Source: Saccharothrix sp. ALI-22-I
Lineage (GTDB): Bacteria; Actinomycetota; Actinomycetes; Mycobacteriales; Pseudonocardiaceae
DNA length: 64,000 bases
Direction: 5' to 3'
Assembly (NCBI RefSeq): GCF_001984175.1
Contig: NZ_MTQP01000069.1
Coordinates: 310,001-374,000, forward strand
The notes under the pieces were generated by a model that had not been told where the DNA came from, searched no databases, and was given only the letters and a program-made list of their open reading frames with translations. Position numbers and translations under genes: made by a program. Below are positions 43,572 through 52,877 of this stretch, one piece after another. Position 1 is the stretch's first letter. Each line of letters opens with the position of its first letter.

Positions 43572-45110
43572 ATGTCTGTCGATGTCGGCGATCGGGCCGG
43601 AACCAGGGAGTGGCTCGGCCTCGCGGTGCTGCTGCTGCCGACGGCGTTGCTGTTCCTGGCCATGACCGTGCTGTTCCTGGCCACCCCGCACATCGCCGCC
43701 GACCTGCGGCCGACCAGCGACCAACTGCTGTGGGTCAACGACGTGTACGGGTTCGTGATGGCCGGGCTGCTGGTGGCCATGGGCACCGTCGGCGACCGGG
43801 TCGGGCGGCGCCGGGTGCTGCTGTTCGGTGCGGCGACGTTCGGGGTGGCCTCGGTGCTGGCCGCGTTCGCGCCGAACGCCGAGCTGCTGATCGGGGCGCG
43901 GGCGTTGATGGGCGTCGGCGCGGCGGCCGTGATGCCGTCCACGTTGTCGCTGGTCAGCACCATGTTCCGGGACGCACGGCAGCGTGCGACGGCGATCGGG
44001 CTGTGGGCGGCGTCGGTCTCGGTGGGTGTCGCGGTCGGGCCGTTGGTCGGCGGGCTGCTGCTGGAATCGTTCTGGTGGGGCGCGGCGCTGCTGATCGGGG
44101 TGCCGGTGATGGCGCTGGTCGTCGTTGTGGCGCCGCTGTCGGTGCCCGAGTACCGCGCGCCGGGCACCGGGCTGCCGGACCTGGCCAGCGTGCTGCTGTC
44201 GATGGCCGCGCTGCTGCCGTTCGTCTACGGGATCAAGGACTTCTCCAAGTCGGGGCTGAGCGTGACGTCGGTGGTGACGGTGGTCGTCGGTGTCGTGTTC
44301 GCGGTGCTGTTCGCCCGCCGGCAGCTCCGCCTGGACAACCCGCTGCTGGACGTGCGGCTGTTCGCGAACCGGACGTTCAGCGGCGCGTTGGGGGTGTTCC
44401 TGCTGTCCGCGATCGCGCTCGGCGGCATCTACCTGCTGTTCACGCAGTACCTCCAGTTGGTGGCCGGGCTGTCGCCGTTGGCGGCGGGGCTGTGGATCCT
44501 GCCCGCGGCGCTGGCGCTGGTGGCCGTGTCGACGTTGTCGCCGATCCTGGCGCGGCGGGTGCGGCCGGCGTACGTGGTGGCGGGCGGCGCGGTGCTGTCG
44601 ATCGCCGGGTACGTCGTGCTGACCCAGGTGGACAGCGTGGGCGGGCTGCCGCTGCTGATCACCGGCTTCTACCTGCTCTACCCGGGTATCGCGCCGACGA
44701 TGGCGTTGACCACCACGTTGGTGATCACGGCCGCGCCGCCGGAGAAGGCGGGTGCCGCGTCGGCGGTCAACACCACGGCGAGCGATCTGGGGGTGTCGCT
44801 GGGGATCGCGTTGATGGGCAGCATCGGCACGGCGGTCTACCACGCGGCGATGCCGGGTGATGTGCCTGCCGAGGCGGCTGATTCGCTGTCGGGAGCGCTG
44901 GCTGCGGCCGAGGGCTTGTCGTCGGACGCGGCGCGGGCGTTGGTGGAACCGGCTCGGGCGGCGTTCACCAGCGGCCTCAACATCGCGGCGGTGGTTGCGG
45001 CCGCTCTGGTCGCGGGTGCGGCCCTGCTCGCTCTGAGCGTGCTGCGCCGCGTGCCGCCCACGGCGGCTCCGGTCGTGGAGCGGGAGGACGTCGCGATCGT
45101 GAACGCCTGA
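43572..45110 (+). CDS. MFS exporter, DHA2 (14-TMS) family
   Basis: A 512-residue drug:H+ antiporter with 14 predicted helices. The motif A loop (GTVGDRVGRRRVLL) lies between helices 2 and 3, and motif C-like glycines (GPLVGGLLLE) in helix 5. ATG at 43572, with a GGGGAAG RBS. It shares a 124-nt divergent promoter region with the AfsR-like regulator, a common regulator/exporter layout. Likely an efflux pump for an antibiotic or metabolite. Confidence 0.92.
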   Translation: MSVDVGDRAGTREWLGLAVLLLPTALLFLAMTVLFLATPHIAADLRPTSDQLLWVNDVYGFVMAGLLVAMGTVGDRVGRRRVLLFGAATFGVASVLAAFAPNAELLIGARALMGVGAAAVMPSTLSLVSTMFRDARQRATAIGLWAASVSVGVAVGPLVGGLLLESFWWGAALLIGVPVMALVVVVAPLSVPEYRAPGTGLPDLASVLLSMAALLPFVYGIKDFSKSGLSVTSVVTVVVGVVFAVLFARRQLRLDNPLLDVRLFANRTFSGALGVFLLSAIALGGIYLLFTQYLQLVAGLSPLAAGLWILPAALALVAVSTLSPILARRVRPAYVVAGGAVLSIAGYVVLTQVDSVGGLPLLITGFYLLYPGIAPTMALTTTLVITAAPPEKAGAASAVNTTASDLGVSLGIALMGSIGTAVYHAAMPGDVPAEAADSLSGALAAAEGLSSDAARALVEPARAAFTSGLNIAAVVAAALVAGAALLALSVLRRVPPTAAPVVEREDVAIVNA

Positions 45111-45112
45111 GA

Positions 45113-45173
45113 TTGTCGGACCCCGCCGGTAAGATCAAAGCAGGGGTCTCCCTGGCGAGTACCCCTGCGAAGC
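45113..45173. repeat. 61-nt dispersed palindromic repeat, copy B (intergenic)
   Basis: Ungapped match to 27221-27281 (52/61 identical). The AGGGGT (45142-45147) and ACCCCT (45161-45166) arms form a hairpin. It lies 3 nt after the MFS stop, between convergent genes, where it could act as a terminator. Confidence 0.8.
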
Positions 45174-45239
45174 GTTGAAGCAGTTGGAGCCGGTAGGACG
45201 GCGTGCGTGCCGGGATGCGGAAACCCGCATCCCGGCACT

Positions 45240-47225
45240 TCAGTTGCGCACGACGACCAGGCGCTGGGTGGCGCGGGTCAGTGCTACGTACCGCTCGGCC
45301 GGTGTCATCCGTTCGGGATCGACCACCACGACCGTGTCGAACTCCAGGCCCTTGGACGCACGGGGTGTGAGCGGGCCGGTGGGGGTGATCACGGCGAACG
45401 TGCCGGTCGGCGGGCGGAAGGTCTCCGGGTCGGTGTCCGTGACTTCGAGGGGTGGTTCGCCGTGGCGCACGGACGTCGGCGGGACGGCGGTGGGGTCCAC
45501 TTCGGCCAGGACTTCGGCGGCGTAGGCCATGATCTCGGCGGGCGTGCGGTAGTTGACGGTCAGCCGCCGGTACTCCCAGCGGGCCAGGGGGTCCAGCACC
45601 CCGCGCCAGCTGCGGGCACCGGCTTCCGCCTGCCGTTGGGCCAGGTCGCCGACGATGGTCATGGAGCGGTTCGGGCTGCGCCGGGCCAGCAGCCGCCAGT
45701 CCATTGCGGACAGTTCCTGGGCTTCATCCACCACGACGTGGCCGTAGGTCCACTCGCGGTCGGCGGCGGCGCGTTCGGCCAACACGCGGTGGTCGACGGC
45801 GGTGTGCCGGTCGGCCAGCCAGTCGGCGTTCACCAGGTCCACGGCACGGAGTTCGTCCTCGTGCATGGCCTGGTCGGTGTCGATGACGTGCAGCACGCCC
45901 TGCGCGTACTCGACGGCCCGCCGACGTTCCTCGGCCTCCTGCCGTCCGGCCCGGCCGTCCGAGCCGAGCAGTTCGGCCGCCTCGTCCAGCAGCGGCACGT
46001 CGGAAACGGTCCACGCGTGCGGGTCGTCGCGGTGCAGTTCCGGGTAGCCGAGGGCGAAGCAGCGGCCGGCGTAGAGGTCGGCCAGGAGGGTGCACGGGGT
46101 CAGGACCGGCCACAGTTCGGCCACCGCCCTCCGCACGTCGGGGTGGCCGGTCAGCTCGCGGCGCACGTCCGCCGCCAGTTCCGGCCAGTCCTCCCCGATC
46201 AGCTTCAACGCAGGCGCGACCAGGGCGTTCACCAGGGCTTTGTGGAACACCGACTGGGCCTCGTTGTGCTTCAGCCCGGCCTTCCTGGTCTTGTCCCGCG
46301 CTTGGGCGGCGATCCGGGCGGTCAGGGGGACGGTGACGTCCTCCAGTTCGATCGGGATGGGTTCGGCGGGCAGTTCCTGGCGGTCGGCGATCGCCTCCAC
46401 GAGCAGGTCGACGGCGGCGAGACCGCCCTTCAGCGCCTGGAGTTCCGGCGTGTCCTCCCGCTCCGTCCGCACGCCGGGGAACAGCTCGCCGGGCGTGGCG
46501 AACACGACGTCGGTCTCACCCAGCGACGGCAGCACTTCGCCGATGTACCGCAGGAAACCCGGGTTCGGGCCGACCACCAGCACGCCTTGGCGGGAAAGCC
46601 GTTCCCGTTGCGTGTAGAGCAGGTAGGCGACGCGGTGCAGGGCCACCGCTGTCTTCCCGGTGCCCGGACCGCCCTCGATCACCAGGACGCCCCGGTGCGG
46701 CAGCCGGATCACCTCGTCCTGCTCGGCCTGGATCGTGGCCACGATGTCGCGCATGGTGTCGGACCTGGGCGCGTTCAACGCGTCGAGCAGCGCTTTCGAG
46801 GTGAGCTGGAGTTCGTCGTCGTGGAAGCTCACCAGGTGTCTGCCCTTGGTGTGGAAATGGCGTCTGAGCATCACTCCCTCGGGGTTCGCCGCGGTCGCGG
46901 TGTAGAACGGGCGTGCGGCCGGCGCACGCCAGTCGGTCAACAACGGCTCGTAGTCGTTCTCGGTGTCCAACAGGCCGATGCGGCCTATGTAGATGCGTTC
47001 GTCGGCGGTGTCGATGCGGCCGAAGCACAGGCCGTCGTCCGCCACCTTCAGGCGGCTGACCTGGTCGGACAGCGTCCGGACGGCCACTTCGCGGTGCCAA
47101 CGCTGTTCGTGGGCGTCACGGAGCGCGGCGTCGAGTTCGGCTTGGGCGGCGGTTCGTTCCCGGTCGAGCCGGTCGTGCAGGAACGCGATCCGATCCCGTT
47201 CGGCGGACAATTCCCCGGTTGTCAC
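45240..47225 (-). CDS. HelD-like SF1 helicase (RNA polymerase-binding motor)
   Basis: A 661-residue UvrD/HelD-type ATPase. An N-terminal coiled coil (residues 1-60) precedes the Walker A loop IEGGPGTGKTAVAL (near 180). VVVDEAQELSAMDW is the Walker B/DExx box. Motif III is GDLAQRQ, motif IV NYRTPAEIM, and motif VI VALTRATQRLVVV. HelD proteins free stalled RNA polymerase, and some give rifampicin tolerance. GTG start with GGGGG. I found no rifamycin-associated element upstream. Confidence 0.9.
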   Translation of the reverse strand: MTTGELSAERDRIAFLHDRLDRERTAAQAELDAALRDAHEQRWHREVAVRTLSDQVSRLKVADDGLCFGRIDTADERIYIGRIGLLDTENDYEPLLTDWRAPAARPFYTATAANPEGVMLRRHFHTKGRHLVSFHDDELQLTSKALLDALNAPRSDTMRDIVATIQAEQDEVIRLPHRGVLVIEGGPGTGKTAVALHRVAYLLYTQRERLSRQGVLVVGPNPGFLRYIGEVLPSLGETDVVFATPGELFPGVRTEREDTPELQALKGGLAAVDLLVEAIADRQELPAEPIPIELEDVTVPLTARIAAQARDKTRKAGLKHNEAQSVFHKALVNALVAPALKLIGEDWPELAADVRRELTGHPDVRRAVAELWPVLTPCTLLADLYAGRCFALGYPELHRDDPHAWTVSDVPLLDEAAELLGSDGRAGRQEAEERRRAVEYAQGVLHVIDTDQAMHEDELRAVDLVNADWLADRHTAVDHRVLAERAAADREWTYGHVVVDEAQELSAMDWRLLARRSPNRSMTIVGDLAQRQAEAGARSWRGVLDPLARWEYRRLTVNYRTPAEIMAYAAEVLAEVDPTAVPPTSVRHGEPPLEVTDTDPETFRPPTGTFAVITPTGPLTPRASKGLEFDTVVVVDPERMTPAERYVALTRATQRLVVVRN

Positions 47226-47350
47226 GCTTGCCCCCTGTGATATACTGGGACTGTCTTCATTCCGCCATTCCTGGCGAAGTCAACCCTGATGTTTACCACA
47301 TTTCTCCGCGCGTTTCTCCGCAACGGCCTCGCGCGGGGATTCCGCGTGGA

Positions 47351-48148
47351 ATGATCGATCGCGTGGAATCCGACAAGTTGGTGGTCGCCGTCGCGCAGCA
47401 CGCGCCCATACCCGGTGACATCGCGGAGAACGCGCGCCGCGCGGCCACGACGGTCGCCGTCGCGGCGGACTCGGGCGCGCGGCTGCTGCTGTTCCCCCTG
47501 CTGTCGTTGACCGGCTACGACCTGGACCGCCTGGCCGATCCGACCTGCTGGGTCACCGCCGAGGACCCCCGACTGGACGTCGTCCGGGAGGCGAGCCGGA
47601 CCCACGGGGTGACGACGGTGGTCGGTGCGGCGTGGCTCGGACCGGACGGCGATCGTTTGCTGGCCTCGGTCGTGCTGTCACCGGACGGCGGGGTCGAGAT
47701 CGTCGGCAAGCAGTACCTGCACCGGGACGAGCGGGACCTGTTCGAACCGGGTGTGTCGTCCCCGATGGCGGAGATCGACGGTTGGCGGATCGCGCTGGCC
47801 GTCTGCTACGACGCCGCCGCTCCCGAGCACGCTCTGGAGGCGGCCGGGCGGGGCGCGGACGTCTACGCCGTGTCGGCGCTCTACACGGAGGGGCAGGAAC
47901 GGCGCCTGGACGTCCACCCCGCGGCCCGCGCGATGGACCACCGGATGTACGCGCTGGTGGCGAACCTGGCCGGCGCGGGTCCCGGTTGGCGTTCGTGCGG
48001 CGGCAGTGGGGTGTGGCACCCGGACGGTCGTCGGGTGGCCGAGGCGGGAATCGGCCCGCAGATCGTGGTCGCCGTCCTGGAGCGTGGCGAACTCGACCGG
48101 TTGCGCGCCGACGACGCGAAGGCCGGCTACCGGGGGCAGCTCGGCTGA
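47351..48148 (+). CDS. Nitrilase-fold (carbon-nitrogen hydrolase) protein lacking the catalytic Glu
   Basis: A 265-residue nitrilase-superfamily protein. The Lys (K120 in VGKQYLHRDE) and Cys (C152 in LAVCYD) of the Glu-Lys-Cys triad are in place. The Glu normally found in FPE-x-SLTGY is Leu here (FPLLSLTGY, L50). It may be inactive, or use another acid. The SDR gene begins 29 nt downstream and is likely co-transcribed. Divergent from helD. A second start, GTG at 47363, is possible. Confidence 0.85.
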   Translation: MIDRVESDKLVVAVAQHAPIPGDIAENARRAATTVAVAADSGARLLLFPLLSLTGYDLDRLADPTCWVTAEDPRLDVVREASRTHGVTTVVGAAWLGPDGDRLLASVVLSPDGGVEIVGKQYLHRDERDLFEPGVSSPMAEIDGWRIALAVCYDAAAPEHALEAAGRGADVYAVSALYTEGQERRLDVHPAARAMDHRMYALVANLAGAGPGWRSCGGSGVWHPDGRRVAEAGIGPQIVVAVLERGELDRLRADDAKAGYRGQLG

Positions 48149-48176
48149 CGTGGCCGAGTCGAGCGGAAGGGGCCCG

Positions 48177-49004
48177 ATGGGGATTCTGGACGGCAAGGCC
48201 GTGATCGTGACGGGCGCCGGTCGCGGGTTGGGTGAGGCGTACGCGCGGCACGCGGCGTCCGAGGGCGCCGCGGTCGTGGTGAACGACATCGAGGGCGCCC
48301 CTTCGCTCGCGGCGTCGATCGTGGCAGCGGGCGGCCGGGCCGTGGCGCACACCGGTTCAGTGGCGGATCCTGCGGCCGCGTCGGCTGTCGTGGAGCTGTG
48401 CGTGGCGTCGTTCGGGCAGGTGGACGGCCTGGTGAACAACGCGGGCATCACGCACTTCGCCGAACCGTGGGAGGACGAGCCCGACATCATGCGCTCGGTG
48501 ATCGAGGTCAACGTGCTCGGCACGATGTACTGCGGCACAGCGGCAGCGAAGGTCATGCGAGGCGGGTCGATCGTGAACGTCGTCTCCGGCGCGATGCTGG
48601 GCCGTGCCGGCGCCGCCGCCTATTCGGCGTCCAAGGGCGCGATCGCATCGGTAACGACGTCCTGGGCCGCGTCCCTGGCGGCGCGAGACATCCGAGTCAA
48701 CGCAATCGCGCCACTAGCGTGGACCCCGATGATGGACACCGACCCACGTGCCCACCAGATCAGCTCACCCGACCAGACACCCGACAAGATGGCACCCCTG
48801 GTGACCTACCTGCTCAGCGACCTCGCCAAGGACGTCTCCGGCCAACTGGTCCGGTTCCTGCCCGACAAGCTGCACGTCATCTCGCAGTACGCCGTGAAGC
48901 ACCCCGTCCTGGTGCGGGACTCATGGCAGGTCGAAGACATCGCCACCGCATTCACCACCGAACTGACCCCCGAGCCACCGGGCCGGGTCAGGTGGCAAGT
49001 CTGA
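48177..49004 (+). CDS. Short-chain dehydrogenase/reductase
   Basis: A 275-residue SDR with cofactor site TGAGRGLGEA (residues 13-22), NNAGI, catalytic Ser (VVSGAML), and YSASK (YxxxK). The Asp at the end of strand 2 (VVNDIEG) favours NAD(H). The C-terminal 60 residues are longer than in classical SDRs and resemble the extensions of (3R)-hydroxyacyl-CoA dehydrogenases. Third-codon and RBS context (GGAAGGGG) supports ATG at 48177. Confidence 0.88.
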   Translation: MGILDGKAVIVTGAGRGLGEAYARHAASEGAAVVVNDIEGAPSLAASIVAAGGRAVAHTGSVADPAAASAVVELCVASFGQVDGLVNNAGITHFAEPWEDEPDIMRSVIEVNVLGTMYCGTAAAKVMRGGSIVNVVSGAMLGRAGAAAYSASKGAIASVTTSWAASLAARDIRVNAIAPLAWTPMMDTDPRAHQISSPDQTPDKMAPLVTYLLSDLAKDVSGQLVRFLPDKLHVISQYAVKHPVLVRDSWQVEDIATAFTTELTPEPPGRVRWQV

Positions 49005-49206
49005 CTTCGTCCGGTTCTCCAGGTCACGCCCGAACGGTAGGCCCGTCAGCAGCGTCGAGGGTTCCATTCTGGAGCGTAAGCAAGATTGGCCGCACCAGTC
49101 TGGCCACCTGTTCTGGTCACTTCAAGCGAATGGTCGCCTGTCGCGGCGGGTCCACCTGGTGTGGCTGGACGAGACGACCACCGGGGCGCAGCGGGACTGA
49201 TGCTGG

Positions 49207-50043
49207 TCACGTTCCGACGGTCTGGGTGGCCCGCTGGCGGCGGAGCGGCACGATCAGGGGGGTTTCGGTTTCGGGGTCGGCGATTACTCGGCACGGTAGG
49301 CCGAACACGTGCTCCACCAGTTCGGCGGTCACGATGTCGGCGGGGTTGCCTTGTGCCACTACGCCCTCGCCGGGCTTCATCGCGATCAGGTGGGTGGCGT
49401 AGCGGCACGCCTGGTTGAGGTCGTGGAGGACGGCGACGAGGGTGTGGTTGCCGTCCTCGTGCAGGTTGGCGCACAGGTCCAGCACCTCGATCTGGTGCGC
49501 GATGTCCAGGAACGTGGTCGGCTCGTCCAGCAGCAGGATCGACGTCTGCTGGGCGAGAACCATGGCCAGCCACACGCGTTGCCGTTGGCCGCCGGACAGT
49601 TCGTCGACCAACCGATCCGCCAGGTCGTGCACGCCGGTCAGGCTCATCGCCTCCGACGTCACCGCCTCGTCCTCTGTGGACCACTGCCGCAGCAGCCGCT
49701 GGTGCGGGTAACGGCCGCGGGCGACCAGTTCGCCGACGGTGATTCCACCGGGTGCGATGGACGTCTGGGGCAGCAGGCCGAGGCGGCGGGCGACCTCTTT
49801 GGAGCGGTACGTCGAGATCGCCTCGCCGTCCAGGTACACGGCGCCGGTGCGTGGCTTGAGCATGCGCGCCAGTGCTTTGAGGACGGTGGACTTGCCGCAG
49901 GCGTTGGGGCCCACGATGACGGTGAACGAGCCGTCGGGGATCTCGACGTCCAGGCCGGACACGACGACGCGCTCGTCGTAGGACAGCGTCAGATCCGCAC
50001 CGCGCAGTCGTCCGATTGTCGGCTCCGCCTTTGGCATGTTCAT
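49207..50043 (-). CDS. Iron-siderophore ABC transporter ATP-binding protein (FepC-like)
   Basis: A 278-residue ABC ATPase: Walker A VGPNACGKST (Ala replaces the usual Gly), signature LSGGQRQRVW, Walker B ILLLDEPTTFLD, and H-loop LHDLNQA. It matches the ferric-siderophore (FecE/FepC) subfamily. ATGA overlap with the upstream permease shows it is the last gene of a three-gene operon behind an iron box. Confidence 0.93.
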   Translation of the reverse strand: MNMPKAEPTIGRLRGADLTLSYDERVVVSGLDVEIPDGSFTVIVGPNACGKSTVLKALARMLKPRTGAVYLDGEAISTYRSKEVARRLGLLPQTSIAPGGITVGELVARGRYPHQRLLRQWSTEDEAVTSEAMSLTGVHDLADRLVDELSGGQRQRVWLAMVLAQQTSILLLDEPTTFLDIAHQIEVLDLCANLHEDGNHTLVAVLHDLNQACRYATHLIAMKPGEGVVAQGNPADIVTAELVEHVFGLPCRVIADPETETPLIVPLRRQRATQTVGT

Positions 50044-51068
50044 GTCGTGCTCCCCTTCCGCCATTCGTGGGCCAGCAGCCACACCAGGTAGAGCCCGCCG
50101 ATCGCGCCGGTCGCGATGCCGACCGGGAGCTGGGTCGTCGGGAACAGCCGTTGCACCGCGAAATCGCTGACGACCAGCAGCAGACCGCCCATGAGCGCGG
50201 AGGCGGCCAGGCCGGGGCCCGACGCGCCGGTGAGCCGTCGGGCGAGCTGTGGCGCGGCCAACGCCACGAAGCTGATCGGTCCGGCGGCGGCGGTGGCGAC
50301 GGCGGCCAGGCCGACGCTGACCACGAGCAGCGCCAAGCGGGTGCGCTCGGCGTTCACGCCCAGGCCGGTCGCGGCGCTGTCGCCCATCTCCAGCAGCGCC
50401 AGACGACGACCGAGGACGAGCGCGCACGGCAGCAGCACCGCCAGCACCACCGCAACCACCTGGGCCTGGTCCCAGCCCCGGTTGTTCAGGCCGCCGACCA
50501 GCCAGGTCTGCGCGGCCAACGCGCTTTCCAGGGTGGCGCGGGTGAGCAGGTAGGAGTTGACCGCGAGCATCATCGCGCTCACGCCGATGCCGATGAGCAC
50601 CAGCCGGAAACCCTGCACGCCCTGCTTGAACGCCAGCAGGTAGACGGCGCCGGACGTGAGCAGGCCGACGGCGGTGGCGCCGAGCGCGGTGGCCGCCATG
50701 CTGCCCTGCGCGAGCACGATCACCGCGATCGCGCCGGTGGCCGCGCCCTGGGTGAAGCCGATGATGTCGGGGCTGGCCAGCGGGTTGCGGGACAGGCTTT
50801 GCAGGATCGCGCCGCTGAGCGCGAGCGCCGCGCCGACCAGCAGGCCGGTGAGCAGGCGCGGCAGCCGCAGCGTGAAGATGACGAAGTCGGCGTAGCCGTC
50901 GCCGTTGCCGGAGAACGTGGCCAGCACCTCGCCGATGGTCAGCGGGAAATCGCCGGTGACCATGGTGGCGACGGCGGCGACCACGGTCAGCGCGGCGATG
51001 ACCGCGCTCACGAGCAGGGCGCGTTCGCTGAACCGGAGCGAGACGGCGGGGGTGCGGATGGTCCTCAC
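50040..51068 (-). CDS. FecCD-family siderophore permease (FepG-like)
   Basis: A 342-residue permease with about 9-10 helices. It has the FecCD hallmark RNPLASPDIIGFTQGA and the cytoplasmic GPISFVALAAPQLARRL coupling segment. It lies between the other permease (10-nt gap) and the ATPase (4-nt overlap). Confidence 0.93.
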   Translation of the reverse strand: MRTIRTPAVSLRFSERALLVSAVIAALTVVAAVATMVTGDFPLTIGEVLATFSGNGDGYADFVIFTLRLPRLLTGLLVGAALALSGAILQSLSRNPLASPDIIGFTQGAATGAIAVIVLAQGSMAATALGATAVGLLTSGAVYLLAFKQGVQGFRLVLIGIGVSAMMLAVNSYLLTRATLESALAAQTWLVGGLNNRGWDQAQVVAVVLAVLLPCALVLGRRLALLEMGDSAATGLGVNAERTRLALLVVSVGLAAVATAAAGPISFVALAAPQLARRLTGASGPGLAASALMGGLLLVVSDFAVQRLFPTTQLPVGIATGAIGGLYLVWLLAHEWRKGSTT

Positions 51069-51078
51069 GGCATCGTCC

Positions 51079-52086
51079 TCACAGCGTCGCCAGCTTCCGC
51101 CGCCGGCACAGCGCGATGAACACCGGCGCGCCGATGAACGCGGTGATGATGCCGACCTCCATCTCCTGCGGCGCGATGATCACCCGCCCGACGATGTCCG
51201 AGCCGAGCAGCAGGATCGGCGACAGGACCGCGGAGAACGCCAGCACCCAGCGCTGGTCACTGCCGCCGATCATCCGGGCCACGTGCGGCACGGTCAGGCC
51301 GACGAACGAGATCGGCCCGGCGGCGGCGGTCGCGGCGCCGGCCATGAGCGTGACGGACAGGACGCCGAACGCACGGGTGCGGTTGACGTTCGCACCCAGC
51401 GCCTTGCCCGTGTGGTCGCCGAGGGCCAGCACGTTGAGGTTCCGCGCGAGCAGGAACGCGATCAGGATGCCCGGCAGCACGAACGGCGAGATCTGGCCGA
51501 TGAGCTGGAAGTCGCGGCCGGCGAGCGAGCCGACGTTCCAGAACCGGAACGAGTCGAACGTGTGCGTGAACAGCAGCAGGATCGCCGAGACGTAGGCGAA
51601 CAGGACGGCGGTCAGCGCCGCGCCGCTGAGCACCAGCCGGTCCGGTGTGGGTGTGCCCCGGCCGGCCGCGCCGAGGACGTAGACGACCGTCGCCGTGCCC
51701 GCCGCGCCGGCCAGCGCGAACCAGACGTAACCGGTGGGGCTGGTGATGCCGAAGAACGCGATGGCGGACACGATCGCCGCCGCCGCTCCCATGTTCACGC
51801 CGAGCAGGCCGGGGTCGGCCAGCGGGTTGCGGGTCAACGCCTGCATCACCGCGCCGGACAGCCCGAGGGCCGTGCCGACGAGCAGGCCGAGGGCCGCCCG
51901 GGGGACGCGGACGTCACGGACGATCGCCGCGTCACCGGTGCCGTCGTCGGCGAGGAGCAGGGAGAAGGTGTCGGTGAACGGGATGCTCTTGGTGCCGATC
52001 CAGAGGCTGAGCAGCACGACCAGGCCCAGCACACCGACCGACACCACCAAGCCGACCCCTCGCACCGTTCCGCGCGACACCCACAC
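51079..52086 (-). CDS. FecCD-family siderophore permease (FepD-like)
   Basis: A 335-residue permease of the same family, with RNPLADPGLLGVNMGAA and GPISFVGLTVPHVAR. First gene of the operon. The GTG start at 52086 is 11 nt from the iron box. A periplasmic-type binding lipoprotein, needed for uptake, is not encoded in the window. Confidence 0.93.
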   Translation of the reverse strand: MWVSRGTVRGVGLVVSVGVLGLVVLLSLWIGTKSIPFTDTFSLLLADDGTGDAAIVRDVRVPRAALGLLVGTALGLSGAVMQALTRNPLADPGLLGVNMGAAAAIVSAIAFFGITSPTGYVWFALAGAAGTATVVYVLGAAGRGTPTPDRLVLSGAALTAVLFAYVSAILLLFTHTFDSFRFWNVGSLAGRDFQLIGQISPFVLPGILIAFLLARNLNVLALGDHTGKALGANVNRTRAFGVLSVTLMAGAATAAAGPISFVGLTVPHVARMIGGSDQRWVLAFSAVLSPILLLGSDIVGRVIIAPQEMEVGIITAFIGAPVFIALCRRRKLATL

Positions 52087-52097
52087 CTCCCGGAAGT

Positions 52098-52116
52098 TTA
52101 GGTAAGGCTAACCGAT
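52098..52116 (-). promoter_or_regulatory. Iron box (IdeR/DmdR operator)
   Basis: TTAGGTAAGGCTAACC at 52098-52113 matches the 19-bp actinobacterial iron box TTAGGTTAGGCTAACCTAA at all but three positions. It sits just upstream of the siderophore permease start, so the operon should be repressed by Fe(II)-loaded IdeR/DmdR. Confidence 0.9.
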
Positions 52117-52216
52117 GCACCGGGTGAGGTGATCGTCCGGCCGGCCTCGGGCGCGTGGACTCCGCTTGGGCCGCCCGTCACCGCCCTGACCACCTGCGGA
52201 CGGTGACGGGCGGCGG

Positions 52217-52663
52217 TCACAGGTAGCGGCGGTAGCCCTTGGCGGTGGCGGCGAAGCCGTGCCGCTCGTAGAAGTGGTGGGCATCGGCTCGCCGGCTGTT
52301 GGACAGCAGTTGGATCTTGTAGCAACCCCGCTCGTGCGCCCACGCCGACGCGGCCTCGAACAACGCCGAGCCCACTCCCCCGCGACGGTCCGCTTGGCGC
52401 ACGACGACGTTCTCCACCAACATGAACGGCCGCGCGCCGCGCGTCAGGTTGGGCACCACGACGGTGTCCACCGCGCCCACGAGATCGGCGCCCCGCTCTG
52501 CCAGGAAGACGCGCCTGCCCGCCTGCGCGACGATCTCGCGCCACGCGCTCATCAGCCGGTCGGGTTCCGGCCGGTCGTCGTCCGGGGCCAACGTCCACAG
52601 CAGGTCGAACAACCTGTCCGGGTCGTCGGCGCCGGTCGCCACCCGGATGCTCAGCTCAGCCAC
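52217..52663 (-). CDS. GNAT-family N-acetyltransferase
   Basis: A 148-residue GNAT protein. Motif A is VRQADRRGGVGSALFEAA (acetyl-CoA loop R-x2-G-x-G-x-A), and the C-terminal ADAHHFYERHGF segment is typical of the family. Start is uncertain: GTG at 52663 gives a compact domain, while ATG at 52726 adds 21 Pro-rich residues. Substrate unknown. It is upstream of the siderophore operon on the same strand but separated from it by the iron box. Confidence 0.85.
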   Translation of the reverse strand: MAELSIRVATGADDPDRLFDLLWTLAPDDDRPEPDRLMSAWREIVAQAGRRVFLAERGADLVGAVDTVVVPNLTRGARPFMLVENVVVRQADRRGGVGSALFEAASAWAHERGCYKIQLLSNSRRADAHHFYERHGFAATAKGYRRYL

Positions 52664-52877
52664 GACGTCGATGCTGCCGGCGGTCGGCGGCGGTGTCGGC
52701 AGCTTCCGGCCGGCACAGGTGAACATCGCGCGAACACGGCCCGGTACACGGAGATCCGTTGCGATGATCCGATCGGCGTATGCCGGAATGCGGAGGCAGA
52801 GGTGACCGTGGCGGAGCTCATCGGGATTGTCGTCGGGTCAACGCCAACATCAAGGACGGCGACCTGCGCGACGGCGT

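Noticed and set aside
45240-47225. Plus-strand 677-residue frame opposite helD
   Set aside because: Antisense shadow; no domains, while the minus strand holds all helicase motifs in order.
47226-47350. Rifamycin-associated element upstream of the HelD-like gene
   Set aside because: The 19-bp GGGGCTTGCGGCAAGGCCC-type inverted repeat is not present; only a weak CGCCA/TGGCG pair (47263-47276) is seen.
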